Shown here piece by piece: positions 47,467 through 56,588 of a DNA stretch of 64,000 nucleotides. Both the position numbers and the translations under genes were made by a program. The stretch's first letter is position 1. Every line of letters starts with the position of its first letter. The DNA lies in the NCBI RefSeq assembly GCF_000949635.1, contig NZ_BAFN01000001.1:372001-436000 (forward strand). The letters are read 5' to 3'. This stretch comes from Candidatus Brocadia sinica JPN1 (GTDB lineage: Bacteria; Planctomycetota; Brocadiia; Brocadiales; Brocadiaceae). The notes under the pieces were generated by a model that was given only the letters and a program-made list of their open reading frames with translations, was not told the origin of the DNA and ran no database searches.

Positions 47467-50403
47467 GTGTTACAGGCTAAATCCTTCTTTCGCGTTGGTC
47501 GTAACTTTACCTCCTGGTCATGGCCGGCTCGTATAGTAATAATTGGGAGCTTGTTGGTTGCTCTCTATGCGGCTACAGGTTTTTTCATACTGCCACCGCT
47601 GATTAAAACCCGGTTGATAGAAAAGCTTTCTGCTTACACAGGACGTAAAGTGGAACTGGGGGAATTGCGTTTGAACCCATTTGCCCTGTCAACCACGTTG
47701 CGGAAGTTTACGTTACACGAACGAACCGGCGGGCAGTTCATGAGTTTTGATGAACTCTACATCAACTTCCAAACAAGTTCGTTATTTCGCTGGGCATATA
47801 CCTTCTCTATAATTCAACTGACTTCCCCTTCTTCAAACATCAGGATACAAAAGGATGGAACATTCAATTTCCATGATTTACTTCCACCAGCCAGGGAAAA
47901 GAGTGAGACGCAACAAAATGCCCCTGTTCCTCTTCTCATTCAACATCTTGTTGTCAATCGCGCACAAATGGTCTTTGAGGACATCACGCGACCGACACCT
48001 TACAAACAACAGATAGCAGCTCTCAGTTTTTCTCTGAAAAATTTTACAACCAGGCCCAACCGTGAGGGACTGTATGAGTTCGAAGCCGCCACGGAGGAGG
48101 GTGCAACCCTGAAATATCGCGGTAATCTCAGTATGGCGCCCATGTACTCAAAGGGCAGTCTGGAACTTACGGGGATTAAGCTCAGAAAACTATGGTCATA
48201 CCTGCAGGATCAGCTCAATTTTGAAATAGCTGGCGGGGAACTGGATATCAGTGGGACGTACGAATTCAATATTACAGAGGGGCTGACTGATTTGCGCCTG
48301 CAAGACAGCAGTGTAAACGTTCGTTCTCTTTCAGTCCTCAGTAAAGAAGACGGCGAAGAAGCAATTACCCTGCCACACCTTTCCTTTAGCGGAACAGAAC
48401 TTGATTATCAAAAACGCGAAATGAAAATCGCCCTTATTCAAAGCGACTCAGCAAAGATTCGTGGCAAGTTTGATAAAGACGGCAAATTCAGTCTGCATAA
48501 AATGTTCCAGCCGAAAACAACCGATAGCTCACAAGAGATGCATCCGAAAAATCAGTCAAAGTCAGGGGAATGGCAAATCAGTATCAATAAGATCGAAATC
48601 GCTGACTATGCACTCCACATGAAAGATCAAACCACCGTACCTATAACGCAACTAGATCTTTCTCCGGTGAATCTGAAGATTGAAAACGTTAAGATTGGCT
48701 CTCCAGGCACAGCACATATCGAGCTGCAGGTAGGTTTGAATCAAACAGGAACAATGAAAGTTGCCGGGAAGGTATCTCCCGAACCTCTAACAGCGGATTT
48801 AGACGTACAGATTTCAAAAATAGCGCTTCCGCCATTTGACCCTTATGTAAAAAAACACACACAACTCGAGATAAGCGATGGATCCCTGTCGCTCAATGGA
48901 CATCTTAATTTCTCTCGCCCCGGCGCGGAACAGCAGGTTGATTTTGAAGGCGATATCCGGATAGAGTCAGCTCGTGTTCTCGATTCAGTACTTTCTGAAG
49001 ATTTTGTCCGTTGGAAACGCCTTGACCTCAGGCAGGTAAAATATGACAACAATCCGGCATCACTCTCAATTCAGGAGATTATCGCCCGTGGTCTCTATAC
49101 ACGCATCATCATAGGGCCTGATCGCACTGCCAATGTTCAACACATTCTTGTAAGAGACAAAAAACCTTTAACGGAAACGAAGGGACAGCAGGCGAATGAT
49201 AATCAATTACCTATCCGTATTGGTCAGGTCAGTATAATCGATAGTTCCATGAATTTTACAGACCTTTCACTCAAACCAAATTTTACCTCGGCTATCCAGA
49301 ATCTGAACGGAACAGTGAAAGGGCTTTCATCCGAACAGCTTGCACGCGCTGATATTGATTTAAAAGGGCAGGTGGACAAATACGCTCCGGTTGTCATACA
49401 GGGAAAGATCAACCCATTGAGTGAGCAGGCTTATACAGACATCACCATGAATTTTCATGGTATCGAACTCACCACATTTTCCCCGTATTCAGGGAAATTT
49501 GCGGGATACAAGATTGAAAAGGGAAAACTATCGTTTGAATTACAATATAAACTTTCTCAAAAAATCCTGATAGGCGAAAATCACATTGTCCTGGATCAGT
49601 TTACCCTTGGAGAAAAGGTAGAAAGTCCGGATGCAACCAATCTGCCGGTTCGTCTTGCAATTGCCATACTTAAGGATTCACACGGTGTGATTGATCTTAA
49701 TATTCCCGTCCGCGGTGACCTCAATGATCCGCAGTTCAGGCTTGCGCCTGTGATAATCAAGGCATTTGTTAATCTTATCGCAAAGGCCGCAACATCCCCA
49801 TTTAAAATGCTTGGCGCACTGGTAGGAGGTGAGGGTGAGGAATTGGACTTTGTACTCTTTACACCGGGTTCAAATGCCCTCAGCCAGGAACAGCAGTCAA
49901 AGCTTGCCAAAATTGCCAAAGCGCTTGAAGAACGACCACAACTCATACTGAACCTGCGTGGTACTGCTGCGGAGTCTGTCGACCGATATGCACTGGCAGA
50001 GCGTGCAATTTTGACCCGTATTCGTACTCAGCGAAACATCCCAATTGAAAGTCCCCTTGCTGAAGACGAACAAAAGCGTCTCCTCAAACTCTACCGTGAA
50101 ATGTTCAGGAAAGAAGACCCTTATGACTTGATACCACCAACCGATACAACAGGAACAAAGATTCCTAAGGATGTGCGCAGGGCTGCTGTTGTTGATGCCG
50201 CGCGAAAAAAGCTCATAGAGAAATACCCGATTTCCGAAAGCGATTTGCGTACACTTGCACAGGAGCGAGCCGAGGTAATAAAAGATTACATGGTTCAGCA
50301 GGGTGGTTTGGCAGCGCCCCGCATCTTCCTCTTAGAAGTTGATACGAAGGCCTCCGCTACAGATCATGAAGTCAAAATGCCGCTCGCGCTGGATGCCCGC
50401 TAG
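47467..50403 (+). CDS. DUF748/AsmA-like envelope protein
   Basis: 978 residues. GTG start with AAGGGGG seven bases upstream. One N-terminal membrane segment (about 20-40), then the DUF748 pattern (RLIEKLSAYTGRKVELGELR, NPFALSTTLRKFTLHE), repeated beta-rich stretches, and a second DUF748 block (RIGQVSIIDSSMNFTDLSL, TDITMNFHGIELTTFSPYSG). The last about 170 residues (FTPGSNALSQEQQSKLAKIA) look OmpA-like. The AsmA superfamily bridges inner and outer membranes and may carry lipid. Together with the FadL porin it supports a diderm envelope. Single gene. Confidence 0.85.
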   Translation: MLQAKSFFRVGRNFTSWSWPARIVIIGSLLVALYAATGFFILPPLIKTRLIEKLSAYTGRKVELGELRLNPFALSTTLRKFTLHERTGGQFMSFDELYINFQTSSLFRWAYTFSIIQLTSPSSNIRIQKDGTFNFHDLLPPAREKSETQQNAPVPLLIQHLVVNRAQMVFEDITRPTPYKQQIAALSFSLKNFTTRPNREGLYEFEAATEEGATLKYRGNLSMAPMYSKGSLELTGIKLRKLWSYLQDQLNFEIAGGELDISGTYEFNITEGLTDLRLQDSSVNVRSLSVLSKEDGEEAITLPHLSFSGTELDYQKREMKIALIQSDSAKIRGKFDKDGKFSLHKMFQPKTTDSSQEMHPKNQSKSGEWQISINKIEIADYALHMKDQTTVPITQLDLSPVNLKIENVKIGSPGTAHIELQVGLNQTGTMKVAGKVSPEPLTADLDVQISKIALPPFDPYVKKHTQLEISDGSLSLNGHLNFSRPGAEQQVDFEGDIRIESARVLDSVLSEDFVRWKRLDLRQVKYDNNPASLSIQEIIARGLYTRIIIGPDRTANVQHILVRDKKPLTETKGQQANDNQLPIRIGQVSIIDSSMNFTDLSLKPNFTSAIQNLNGTVKGLSSEQLARADIDLKGQVDKYAPVVIQGKINPLSEQAYTDITMNFHGIELTTFSPYSGKFAGYKIEKGKLSFELQYKLSQKILIGENHIVLDQFTLGEKVESPDATNLPVRLAIAILKDSHGVIDLNIPVRGDLNDPQFRLAPVIIKAFVNLIAKAATSPFKMLGALVGGEGEELDFVLFTPGSNALSQEQQSKLAKIAKALEERPQLILNLRGTAAESVDRYALAERAILTRIRTQRNIPIESPLAEDEQKRLLKLYREMFRKEDPYDLIPPTDTTGTKIPKDVRRAAVVDAARKKLIEKYPISESDLRTLAQERAEVIKDYMVQQGGLAAPRIFLLEVDTKASATDHEVKMPLALDAR

Positions 50404-50406
50404 CGC

Positions 50407-50843
50407 TTAATTGCATAAATTATCGATAGTATTTCTTAGTTGCGACCCCTTTACTTCTCTCTTTCTCCACACAAATGGTTTCGCTGTTTTACCATAAGCC
50501 TTAACAAAGGCTTCTATCGCTTTGCGCAGTTTCTCTGTATTTTTGAAACTTGCTCCCCTGAGCGCTTTCCGGCTCATAATGCCAAACCATATCTCTGATC
50601 GAACAATCCTGCTATTTCCTCCCCGCTGAAATCACCTCCGTCAGTCTATGACAGGATTCGGCCTTATCTTTAAATCCTTTGCTATCTGCAATACACTCTG
50701 TCCTTCTATGCATTTCATAATAATTTTCGCGCGCTCAGCAAGCCTCGCCTCAATCGTCCTGCTTCTTATCTATAATGGCACCATCATTAAATACCGGTAT
50801 GTTGGAGGGGCGCCGCCCTGGACGTCCGTCGCCTCTGCCTGAT
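50407..50843 (-). pseudogene. IS630-family transposase relic with the catalytic core deleted
   Basis: The front reads ARLAERAKIIMKCIEGQSVL and then QIAKDLKIRPNPVI, the helix-turn-helix of IS630-type transposases. After stops and a shift, the tail reads ALRGASFKNTEKLRKAIEAF and then VKAYGKTAKPFVWRKREV, the IS630 C-terminus. The DDE catalytic part between them is missing. It lies downstream of the DUF748 gene in the opposite direction. Confidence 0.7.
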
Positions 50844-50980
50844 GATCAACAACAAAAACTTACAGACATATTGAGCAGAAAGTAACAGTAATGTATCAAT
50901 TTATAAACCACCATTCTAACACTTCCCCCAGCTATTAATTTCCTCTCTCACCCTCAACATCACTTCTTTCACTGGGTTCC

Positions 50981-52765
50981 TTACAATGCTTTATATTCTT
51001 TCAGCAACTTCCTGAATTTATCAACTGTCACTGCATATGGCTCTTTTCCGCTAAGGTCAATCCCGGCATCCTTTAGAATTTCAAGTGGTTCTTTATGTGA
51101 TCCCCTGCCCAGAAATGTCAGATAATCTTCGACAGCGCCTTCTTCGCCGGAGGTTACCCGCTGAGATAGAGCTATTGCTGCTGAAAGACTGGTAGCATAT
51201 TTGTAGACATAAAAGGCATTGTAAAAATGGGGAATGCGCGCCCATTCGTAGTTTAACTGTTCATCAATAACCATGCCCTTGCCCAGATATGCCTCCAGAT
51301 TTTTCCTGTAAACGCCGGTTATACTTTTTGCCATCAACACTTTGCCGGATTCCGCCATCTCATGAATATCCCTTTCGAAATTTGCGAACATAGTCTGGCG
51401 GTAGAAAGTTGCCTCTATGCGTTTCATAGAGTGATACAAGAAAAATTTCTTCTCCTCGCGGGATTCAGCAATCTTTGACATATGATCAAACAACAACGCC
51501 TCATTGAATGCCGATGCTATCTCAGCCAGAAAGATCGGATTTTGATAATAGATATAGGGTTGATTTTCAATGGAGTAATCCCGATGCAGGCAGTGGCCGA
51601 ATTCATGTGCAAATGTTGAAACATCAGAGAACTTTTCCGTGTAATTTAAGAAAATCAATCCCCGGCTCGCATAGCTCCCCCACGAAAACGCCCCTGACCT
51701 TTTACCGGGAGATTCAAATACATCAATTACCCCTGCACAGACAGTAGAATCGTATTTTTTGAGATATTCTGCGCCGAGGGGTTCAAGCGCTGTACGAACC
51801 AGTTCGATTGCCTCTTCATAGGAATATTTCTTATCAACCTCACGAACCAGAGGGACATAATTATCATAGAAGTGTAATTCTTCAATTCCAAGCTCTTCCT
51901 GTTTCAGGGCATTGAACTCGCTGATCACATCAATATTCTCCTTTGCGACTTCTATGAGATTAGTAAAAACCGTGGTTGGCACGTAATCAGGAAATAGGGA
52001 CATTTCCAGCATTGACGAATAGTTGCGCACCTTCGCCATTTTAATGTTTGCAAGTACGTTTGCAGCATAGGTATTTGCCAGGACGTCAATGTTCTGCAGG
52101 TAAGGTCGGTAATAGTAATCAAACGCTTTTTGCCGGAGAGCACGGTCTGGTGATTCTAACAGTTGCACATACCTTGCATGAGAAAGGCGGATTATTTCTT
52201 CCTTGTGTTCAAATTCCCCGAATGAAATATTGTTATTATTATAAGCCGAAAAAATATCATCAGGTTTTTTTAAGGCAATTTCCAGTTCCGCCAAAACTGT
52301 CTCCGTCTCTTCAGAAAGGATATGAGGATTGTACCGGGCATAGCTTTCCAGAAAAAACCGATACCCTGCCAGATGAGAATTTTCACTAATCATGGTATCG
52401 ATATCATCCTGTGATAATGAGGACAGCTCCTTCTTTATAAAGACGGTTTGCGCGGAAATCTTCGACGCAAGCAGTTCGATACGACCTTTCATCTCTTCAT
52501 ATACGGCGTTTCTGGTATCCTCAAAAAATCGCACATACGCATACACATATAAATTTTCTCTCACGATCGAATGGTTAATATAAAACTGCATAAACTGTCC
52601 GAGTTTTCTGGGATCAGCAAGAGAGCCTTTAAACTCCAGGAGTTGAGGAAGTCCTTTTTCCACCTTCCGGTAATCTTCTTCCCAAGTATCATCCGATGCA
52701 TACAAAACTGACAAATCCCACTTGTATTTACCTTCTATTTGATCTCTGGTCTTATTCTTGTTCAT
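50981..52765 (-). CDS. pepF: Oligoendopeptidase F (M3 metallopeptidase)
   Basis: 594 residues, the usual length. The zinc motif HEFGH is intact in STFAHEFGHCLHRDYS. N-terminal DRDQIEGKYKWDLSVLY-like start (TRDQIEGKYKWDLSVLYASD) and the C-terminal WARIPHFYNAFYVYKYATSL segment are typical of PepF/M3B enzymes. It degrades short peptides in the cytoplasm. The gene is bracketed by mobile-element and gene relics on both sides, but its own frame is whole. Confidence 0.93.
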   Translation of the reverse strand: MNKNKTRDQIEGKYKWDLSVLYASDDTWEEDYRKVEKGLPQLLEFKGSLADPRKLGQFMQFYINHSIVRENLYVYAYVRFFEDTRNAVYEEMKGRIELLASKISAQTVFIKKELSSLSQDDIDTMISENSHLAGYRFFLESYARYNPHILSEETETVLAELEIALKKPDDIFSAYNNNNISFGEFEHKEEIIRLSHARYVQLLESPDRALRQKAFDYYYRPYLQNIDVLANTYAANVLANIKMAKVRNYSSMLEMSLFPDYVPTTVFTNLIEVAKENIDVISEFNALKQEELGIEELHFYDNYVPLVREVDKKYSYEEAIELVRTALEPLGAEYLKKYDSTVCAGVIDVFESPGKRSGAFSWGSYASRGLIFLNYTEKFSDVSTFAHEFGHCLHRDYSIENQPYIYYQNPIFLAEIASAFNEALLFDHMSKIAESREEKKFFLYHSMKRIEATFYRQTMFANFERDIHEMAESGKVLMAKSITGVYRKNLEAYLGKGMVIDEQLNYEWARIPHFYNAFYVYKYATSLSAAIALSQRVTSGEEGAVEDYLTFLGRGSHKEPLEILKDAGIDLSGKEPYAVTVDKFRKLLKEYKAL

Positions 52766-52769
52766 AGAG

Positions 52770-53012
52770 TTATTTCCATATTTCCCTTACTTTGATTTTA
52801 CCATCCACGAACATCTCTTTTTTGATCTTTGATAGTTTTTTTACTTTCGCTTCCATCTTTAACGCCATACTCTTGCTTCCCATCTTCTTTTTCATAACCA
52901 GCGCTAAAGGCGCTTTCCCCCTTAAGTATTTTGCTCCTTTTTTATCATTCCTTGTATGTTCTGCAAATCTCCTTTCCACATCGGAAGTCCATAGTGCGTT
53001 GCGACAACGCAA
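52770..53012 (-). pseudogene. GIY-YIG nuclease gene, N-terminus lost and fused to a yaeQ relic
   Basis: Residues from DVERRFAEHTRNDKKGAKYL through RGKAPLALVMKKKMGSKSMA to ALKMEAKVKKLSKIKKEM match the second half of the small GIY-YIG (UPF0213-type) proteins. The GIY and YIG strands themselves are missing. The preceding sequence is instead the other-frame reading of the end of a yaeQ gene, so the two genes are joined by a deletion near 52978-52985. The remaining 80-codon frame has only a TTG start. Confidence 0.65.
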
Positions 53013-53232
53013 CCATTTCCTGAATAGATTCCGCCGGCAGGTTTATTACCGACAGATTTTTAAAATGATGAAATCGGAATTTATCTTTTTTCACCAGGCG
53101 TTTGCGCTGTTGCCACTATAGGCGTAGACAATAACCTCCTTGGCGCGGCCACAGGCCTTGTGGATACGCTTCTCATCAGGCTGTCCAAGGTCTATCCATA
53201 ACTCAAATATTCCCGCTTAAATCTTTTCGCCA
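52978..53232 (-). pseudogene. yaeQ-family relic in three frames
   Basis: Read with two frame shifts, the minus strand gives WRKDLSGNI, then ELWIDLGQPDEKRIHKACGR with AKEVIVYAYSGNSANAW, then WKKDKFRFHHFKNLSVINLP with AESIQEMVALSQRTMDF. This is the C-terminal half of YaeQ in order. The N-terminal half is not found to the right. The gene is dead and joined to the GIY-YIG relic. Confidence 0.7.
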
Positions 53233-53399
53233 TAGTTATGATTTCTTGGCCAACAAAATTGCACCGTCCTGCAATTGATAAATCATCATTTGACAGTGGT
53301 TATTTTATAGATTCACTATGATATAATAATTCTGTGAAAAATGAAACTAATATCAACAATTATTATAGTATAGCAGAGATTTTGAAATAGGAGTTCCCG

Positions 53400-53663
53400 T
53401 CAGCGGTGAAGTCCCTCGAAAATTCAATCGATTCATGCCTTGTTTTTTTCTCTTTTCCGGAGGAGGAATGGATATCGATGAGAACAACGAATATTGTTAA
53501 GGGATTGAACAAAGAATTTAAGAGAAGAACAAAGCCTATGGAGATTGTAGCGGGAGAGAATTCCTGTTACCGGCTGTTGGCCTTTATCCCATTAAGGATA
53601 GAATTAGCATGGAGAACGGCTCCAATTGGAAAGATGAATGCGAATCTACCATTTTTCAGATAA
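53400..53663 (+). pseudogene. C-terminal relic of an IS256-family transposase
   Basis: The frame reads AVKSLENSIDSCLVFFSFPE, EEWISMRTTNIVKGLNKEFK and RRTKPMEIVAGENSCYRLLA, the well-conserved C-terminus of mutator-type (IS256) transposases, where RTTN...ERLNxEFRRRTKxMxxF is the hallmark. The catalytic D, D and most of the protein are missing to the left. An in-frame ATG makes it look like a small gene, but it is a fragment. Confidence 0.75.
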
Positions 53664-53853
53664 ATAGCAGAAAAAGAATTGAAATCTCTTGTAAGCCTTA
53701 AGAACACTGATAGAATCAAGCAAAATCGAAAAGCATAAGAATACATGGAAAACTGTATAAATAGCCAGGAAATAACTATTTGTTATTTGCCTGTATTCTG
53801 TAAGTCTTACGGTAACAAGAGTATATAAAAACCTGTATTTGCCCATGTCGTAC

Positions 53854-54807
53854 TTATGCCGTACCCGCCTGAGAGATCATCGGTATTACAGCCCTTTCAC
53901 TTATGGTTAGGATATGGTCTGTCAACGCCTGTGAATCCCTTCTCTTGCTGTCTAATCCAATATGGGAATATTTCAAGGTCATACTCAGGTCACTATGTCC
54001 CAACATTTCCTTTACGGTAACGGCACCGGTTCCCAAATCACCCTGTAAACTAGCAAAGGTATGTCTTAGACAGTGGTAAGTAAAGCCATGAATTCCCAAC
54101 CGTTCAAACACTTCTTTAAAATGCTTGCTACGGCATGTAATGAGCGATTGGTTTATTTCTGAATCCTCAAACAGATTATTGTTTTTACAATTGCCCTTAT
54201 AGTCTGTTAGTTCCTTTACCATGAAATCGGAAAAGGGAACAGTTACTTGTTTTCCTGTCTTGGATTGAGTAAACGTTAACAGGTTTCTGGTAAAATCAAA
54301 ATTATCCCATGTTAACTTTAGTGTTTCGTTTAACCGTAATCCACAAAATAAGCCAAGTAAGACTGCCATACGGTCATGGCCTTGTAATGTGTTCAACAAT
54401 ATGCGTATTTCTGATTCAGATAAAACCCTGTCTCTGGACTGCATTGCCTTTAGCCGTTTAACGTCCTTACATGGGTTTCCATCAATGACACCCTCTTTTA
54501 TGGCCGTATTGTATAAATGCGACAGTATAGCCAGGTCATGATTAACCGTGATAGCACCCACTTTGTCCGTTTCCTGTCTGGAAAGCTTGAATCGCTCAAC
54601 AATAAACGGTGTCAATTTATCCAGCCGATAATCCCCTAAATACTTCGTCAAGGCATTTACCGCCCGTTCTCTTCCAAGTCGTGTGTTTTCTTTATCACCT
54701 TTGTGATGTTCTAAATACCTTTGGCAGTATTCCACAAAGGTAGGAACAACCTTCTTCTTTGGCAGGTTCAGTTTACCACGTTCCCGGTCACCTATAAACA
54801 TAGCCAA
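53854..54807 (-). CDS. Tyrosine recombinase/integrase, catalytic part (downstream of an in-frame TGA)
   Basis: 317 codons with the complete catalytic set of phage-type integrases: Arg158 (FCGLRLNETLKL), Lys183 (QSKTGK), His245 and Arg248 (YHCLRHTFAS), His271 (EMLGHSDLS) and Tyr280 (TLKYSHIG). A SAM-like core-binding domain (about 20-105) precedes it. The only start in this open stretch is a TTG at 54807 without a ribosome site. The same frame continues upstream past a TGA at 54859-54861 into a convincing N-terminal arm beginning at ATG 55020. So the enzyme was originally about 387 residues. Whether the shortened or read-through protein is made is open. Confidence 0.85.
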   Translation of the reverse strand: MAMFIGDRERGKLNLPKKKVVPTFVEYCQRYLEHHKGDKENTRLGRERAVNALTKYLGDYRLDKLTPFIVERFKLSRQETDKVGAITVNHDLAILSHLYNTAIKEGVIDGNPCKDVKRLKAMQSRDRVLSESEIRILLNTLQGHDRMAVLLGLFCGLRLNETLKLTWDNFDFTRNLLTFTQSKTGKQVTVPFSDFMVKELTDYKGNCKNNNLFEDSEINQSLITCRSKHFKEVFERLGIHGFTYHCLRHTFASLQGDLGTGAVTVKEMLGHSDLSMTLKYSHIGLDSKRRDSQALTDHILTISERAVIPMISQAGTA

Positions 54808-54858
54808 GCGCTTCTCTGCTTCCGTCTTGTTCCTTATGTCCTTGAAGGTAAGGGATTG

Positions 54859-55020
54859 TCATTCCTTCCGGTCGTCAAAGAATTCAATGCACCATGTCCC
54901 ACAGGTCTTGTATTCACCATTTGACCGCTTAGGCCGATCCCCCGGACAATGCTTACCTTGTCTACCGTTACAAGGAATAGGCTTGCATTGCTGGAAATAC
55001 TTCCGATACCTAACCGCCAT
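54859..55020 (-). pseudogene. N-terminal arm of the same integrase, ending in TGA
   Basis: From ATG 55020, 53 codons run in the same frame as the catalytic part and stop at TGA 54861-54859. The arm has five cysteines in a zinc-like pattern (CKPIPC, HC, TCGTWC) and ends FFDDRKE; beyond the TGA the frame goes on QSLTFKDIRNKTEAEKRLA. Integrases of this type have Trp at that point (KxWQSxTFK), so one TGG-to-TGA change explains the break. AAAGGA lies ten bases before the ATG. Confidence 0.7.
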
Positions 55021-55042
55021 TGTCTCGCCGTCCTTTCTGAAA

Positions 55043-55092
55043 TAAAAAAGGCAACTAACACCCTGTAGGACGGTACAGGATGCCGTTGCCTT
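55043..55092 (-). terminator. Strong Rho-independent terminator on the minus strand
   Basis: AAGGCAAC/GTTGCCTT outer arms (55048-55055 and 55085-55092) enclose CCTGTA/TACAGG arms (55062-55067 and 55074-55079), followed on the minus strand by a T-run. It lies 22 bases upstream of the integrase start and would have ended transcripts from the HTH gene at 56589-57095 before ISL3 inserted between them. Confidence 0.75.
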
Positions 55093-55121
55093 CGTTACGA
55101 TGATATAAGTGTCTTTCGTAT

Positions 55122-56351
55122 TTAAGTTGAAAGCTTAGGGTCAAGAAGTCCGCAATGTTGATGAATCTTGAGTAAGAAGTATTTGACGTCTCGATAACCG
55201 TATGCCATGCGCTTGAACCTCTTTATTTTGTTATTGATTCCTTCTGATATAGCGGACGTTATTTTGCAAACAAAATAGTTCAGAACATAATGCCTCTTCC
55301 GGAAAAATTTGTATCCTAGCTCTACAAATGATGCTATCCCAGACCTTATTGCTGTCCCTATCCACGCCCTCAGATTTGCATATGCTACCCTTCGATTACT
55401 TGCTACATAAAGAGAAAGAAACTGCTCCTTTAAAAGCATTGCCTTATATACCTTCTCATTGAGCGTTGAGAGTTTATCTAAAATGTCCTTCTGCTTATTT
55501 GTAACCTTATTTTGCATCAATATAAACCTCTTGTTGCAATGAAGAATTCGACTCAAGTCTTCCTGGTTTTGTTGCCTGGCTTTTCTGAGTTCTTCCTTCC
55601 TTACCGCATCTACTGCCTCATTGAGATACTTCTTTACATGAAAATGATCCAATACTATCAAGGCATTCTTCAAATGCTCTTTCGTAGACGTAAGAAAACC
55701 CTTTGCTCCATCGCTTGCCACTGCCTTTATCCTCTTACAACCTTCCTTGCCTATCTTACGATAAAATTTATCCAGCGTTGTCTTGCCCCGTCCATCGTGA
55801 TTCCAAATCACCTTGCGCTTTTCCACATCAACAACATTGGTAACATACTTGTGCCACTTCTGCCATGCAACCTCATCCACACTCATATGACGCGGCGCCT
55901 TCACTTTCTCAATTCTCTCCAGTGATAACTCCTCTAACATCTCCTTATCTATCCGGTACACCGTCTCATCGTCTATTCCAAGAAACCATCCTGCTTCCTT
56001 ATTTGTCGTTATTGAGGTCAGTCGATACACCTGTTCCACAAAACGCTTCGTAAATCTCCCCCTTATCCACTCGTGCTCCTCTACCCGAATACTCCCATCT
56101 TCAAGGCACATCGATTTCCTCTTCGGTACGTGCAAATATACCCTCCTACTACTCATCGGTAGGTCTTCTACTGTTATTCTTCCCACACTATGCACTGCCG
56201 TATTGTGCACTTTACCGCAACCTGAACATACACTCGTTCTTTCTTCCTCTTGCTCCAATAAAAACTCTATACTGCTTTCCGTGCTGGATATCATATGCGT
56301 TACTTTAAATCCTGGAATTCGTAATAATTCTGTGATAGTATCTAACCGCAT
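55122..56351 (-). CDS. ISL3-family transposase
   Basis: 409 residues, full length. N-terminal zinc finger (VCSGCGKVHN) with HTH, the NKEAGWFLGIDDETVYRI segment, catalytic Asp159 in HMSVDEVAWQK, Asp214 in AVASDGAKGF, the VLDHFHVKKYLNEAVDAVRK signature of the family, and the C-terminal SEGINNKIKRFKRMAYGYRD. GAGGAG lies seven bases before the ATG. The gene looks intact and probably functional. The start codon lies within one arm of a 12-bp inverted repeat (see the separate entry). Confidence 0.92.
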   Translation of the reverse strand: MRLDTITELLRIPGFKVTHMISSTESSIEFLLEQEEERTSVCSGCGKVHNTAVHSVGRITVEDLPMSSRRVYLHVPKRKSMCLEDGSIRVEEHEWIRGRFTKRFVEQVYRLTSITTNKEAGWFLGIDDETVYRIDKEMLEELSLERIEKVKAPRHMSVDEVAWQKWHKYVTNVVDVEKRKVIWNHDGRGKTTLDKFYRKIGKEGCKRIKAVASDGAKGFLTSTKEHLKNALIVLDHFHVKKYLNEAVDAVRKEELRKARQQNQEDLSRILHCNKRFILMQNKVTNKQKDILDKLSTLNEKVYKAMLLKEQFLSLYVASNRRVAYANLRAWIGTAIRSGIASFVELGYKFFRKRHYVLNYFVCKITSAISEGINNKIKRFKRMAYGYRDVKYFLLKIHQHCGLLDPKLST

Positions 56352-56421
56352 CGAATTTCTCCTCGTGTAGTATGATCTTATCTCTCATAAAACCATATTA
56401 CATACGGATGAAATTCGATGC
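56348..56421 (-). promoter_or_regulatory. Inverted repeat covering the ISL3 transposase start codon
   Basis: GCATCGAATTTC at 56348-56359 and GAAATTCGATGC at 56410-56421 are perfectly complementary over 12 bp. In an mRNA entering from outside the element the two pair, burying the AUG and the bases next to the GAGGAG ribosome site. A transcript begun between the arms would escape. Confidence 0.6.
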
Positions 56422-56588
56422 TATCCTTTTACTCTCATCTTTTACCCTATCTTCCCTACTTATATTTTCCTGTCTTCAACTTTTTTACGAATGAACCTGA
56501 TATAATCATCGTATTATATTCATGCGTTCCGTCCAACGCCTTGTTTTCCGTACGTTATCGTACCTTTTCAGTTAATGCAAGGATTTTT

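Larger units (their letters stand above)
55096..56513 (-). mobile_element. ISL3-family insertion sequence, about 1.42 kb
   Basis: One transposase gene flanked by imperfect terminal inverted repeats: TACGATGATATAAG... at 55096 and, reading inward from the other end, TACGATGATTATAT... from 56513, both followed by a TTCGTA box. No 8-bp target duplication is obvious. The element sits between the HTH gene stop (56589) and the terminator at 55043-55092. Confidence 0.65.

Noticed and set aside
53406-53663. An intact 85-residue plus-strand gene
   Set aside because: The sequence is the C-terminal end of an IS256 transposase; the start codon is incidental.
53664-53853. A tRNA gene as the integration target at the left end
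   Set aside because: No cloverleaf-like or TPsiC-loop sequence was recognised there; only a short palindrome (gtaagtcttac) is present.
54859-54861. TGA in the integrase as a selenocysteine codon
   Set aside because: Relatives have Trp, not Cys, at this place and no SECIS-like hairpin is visible just after it.
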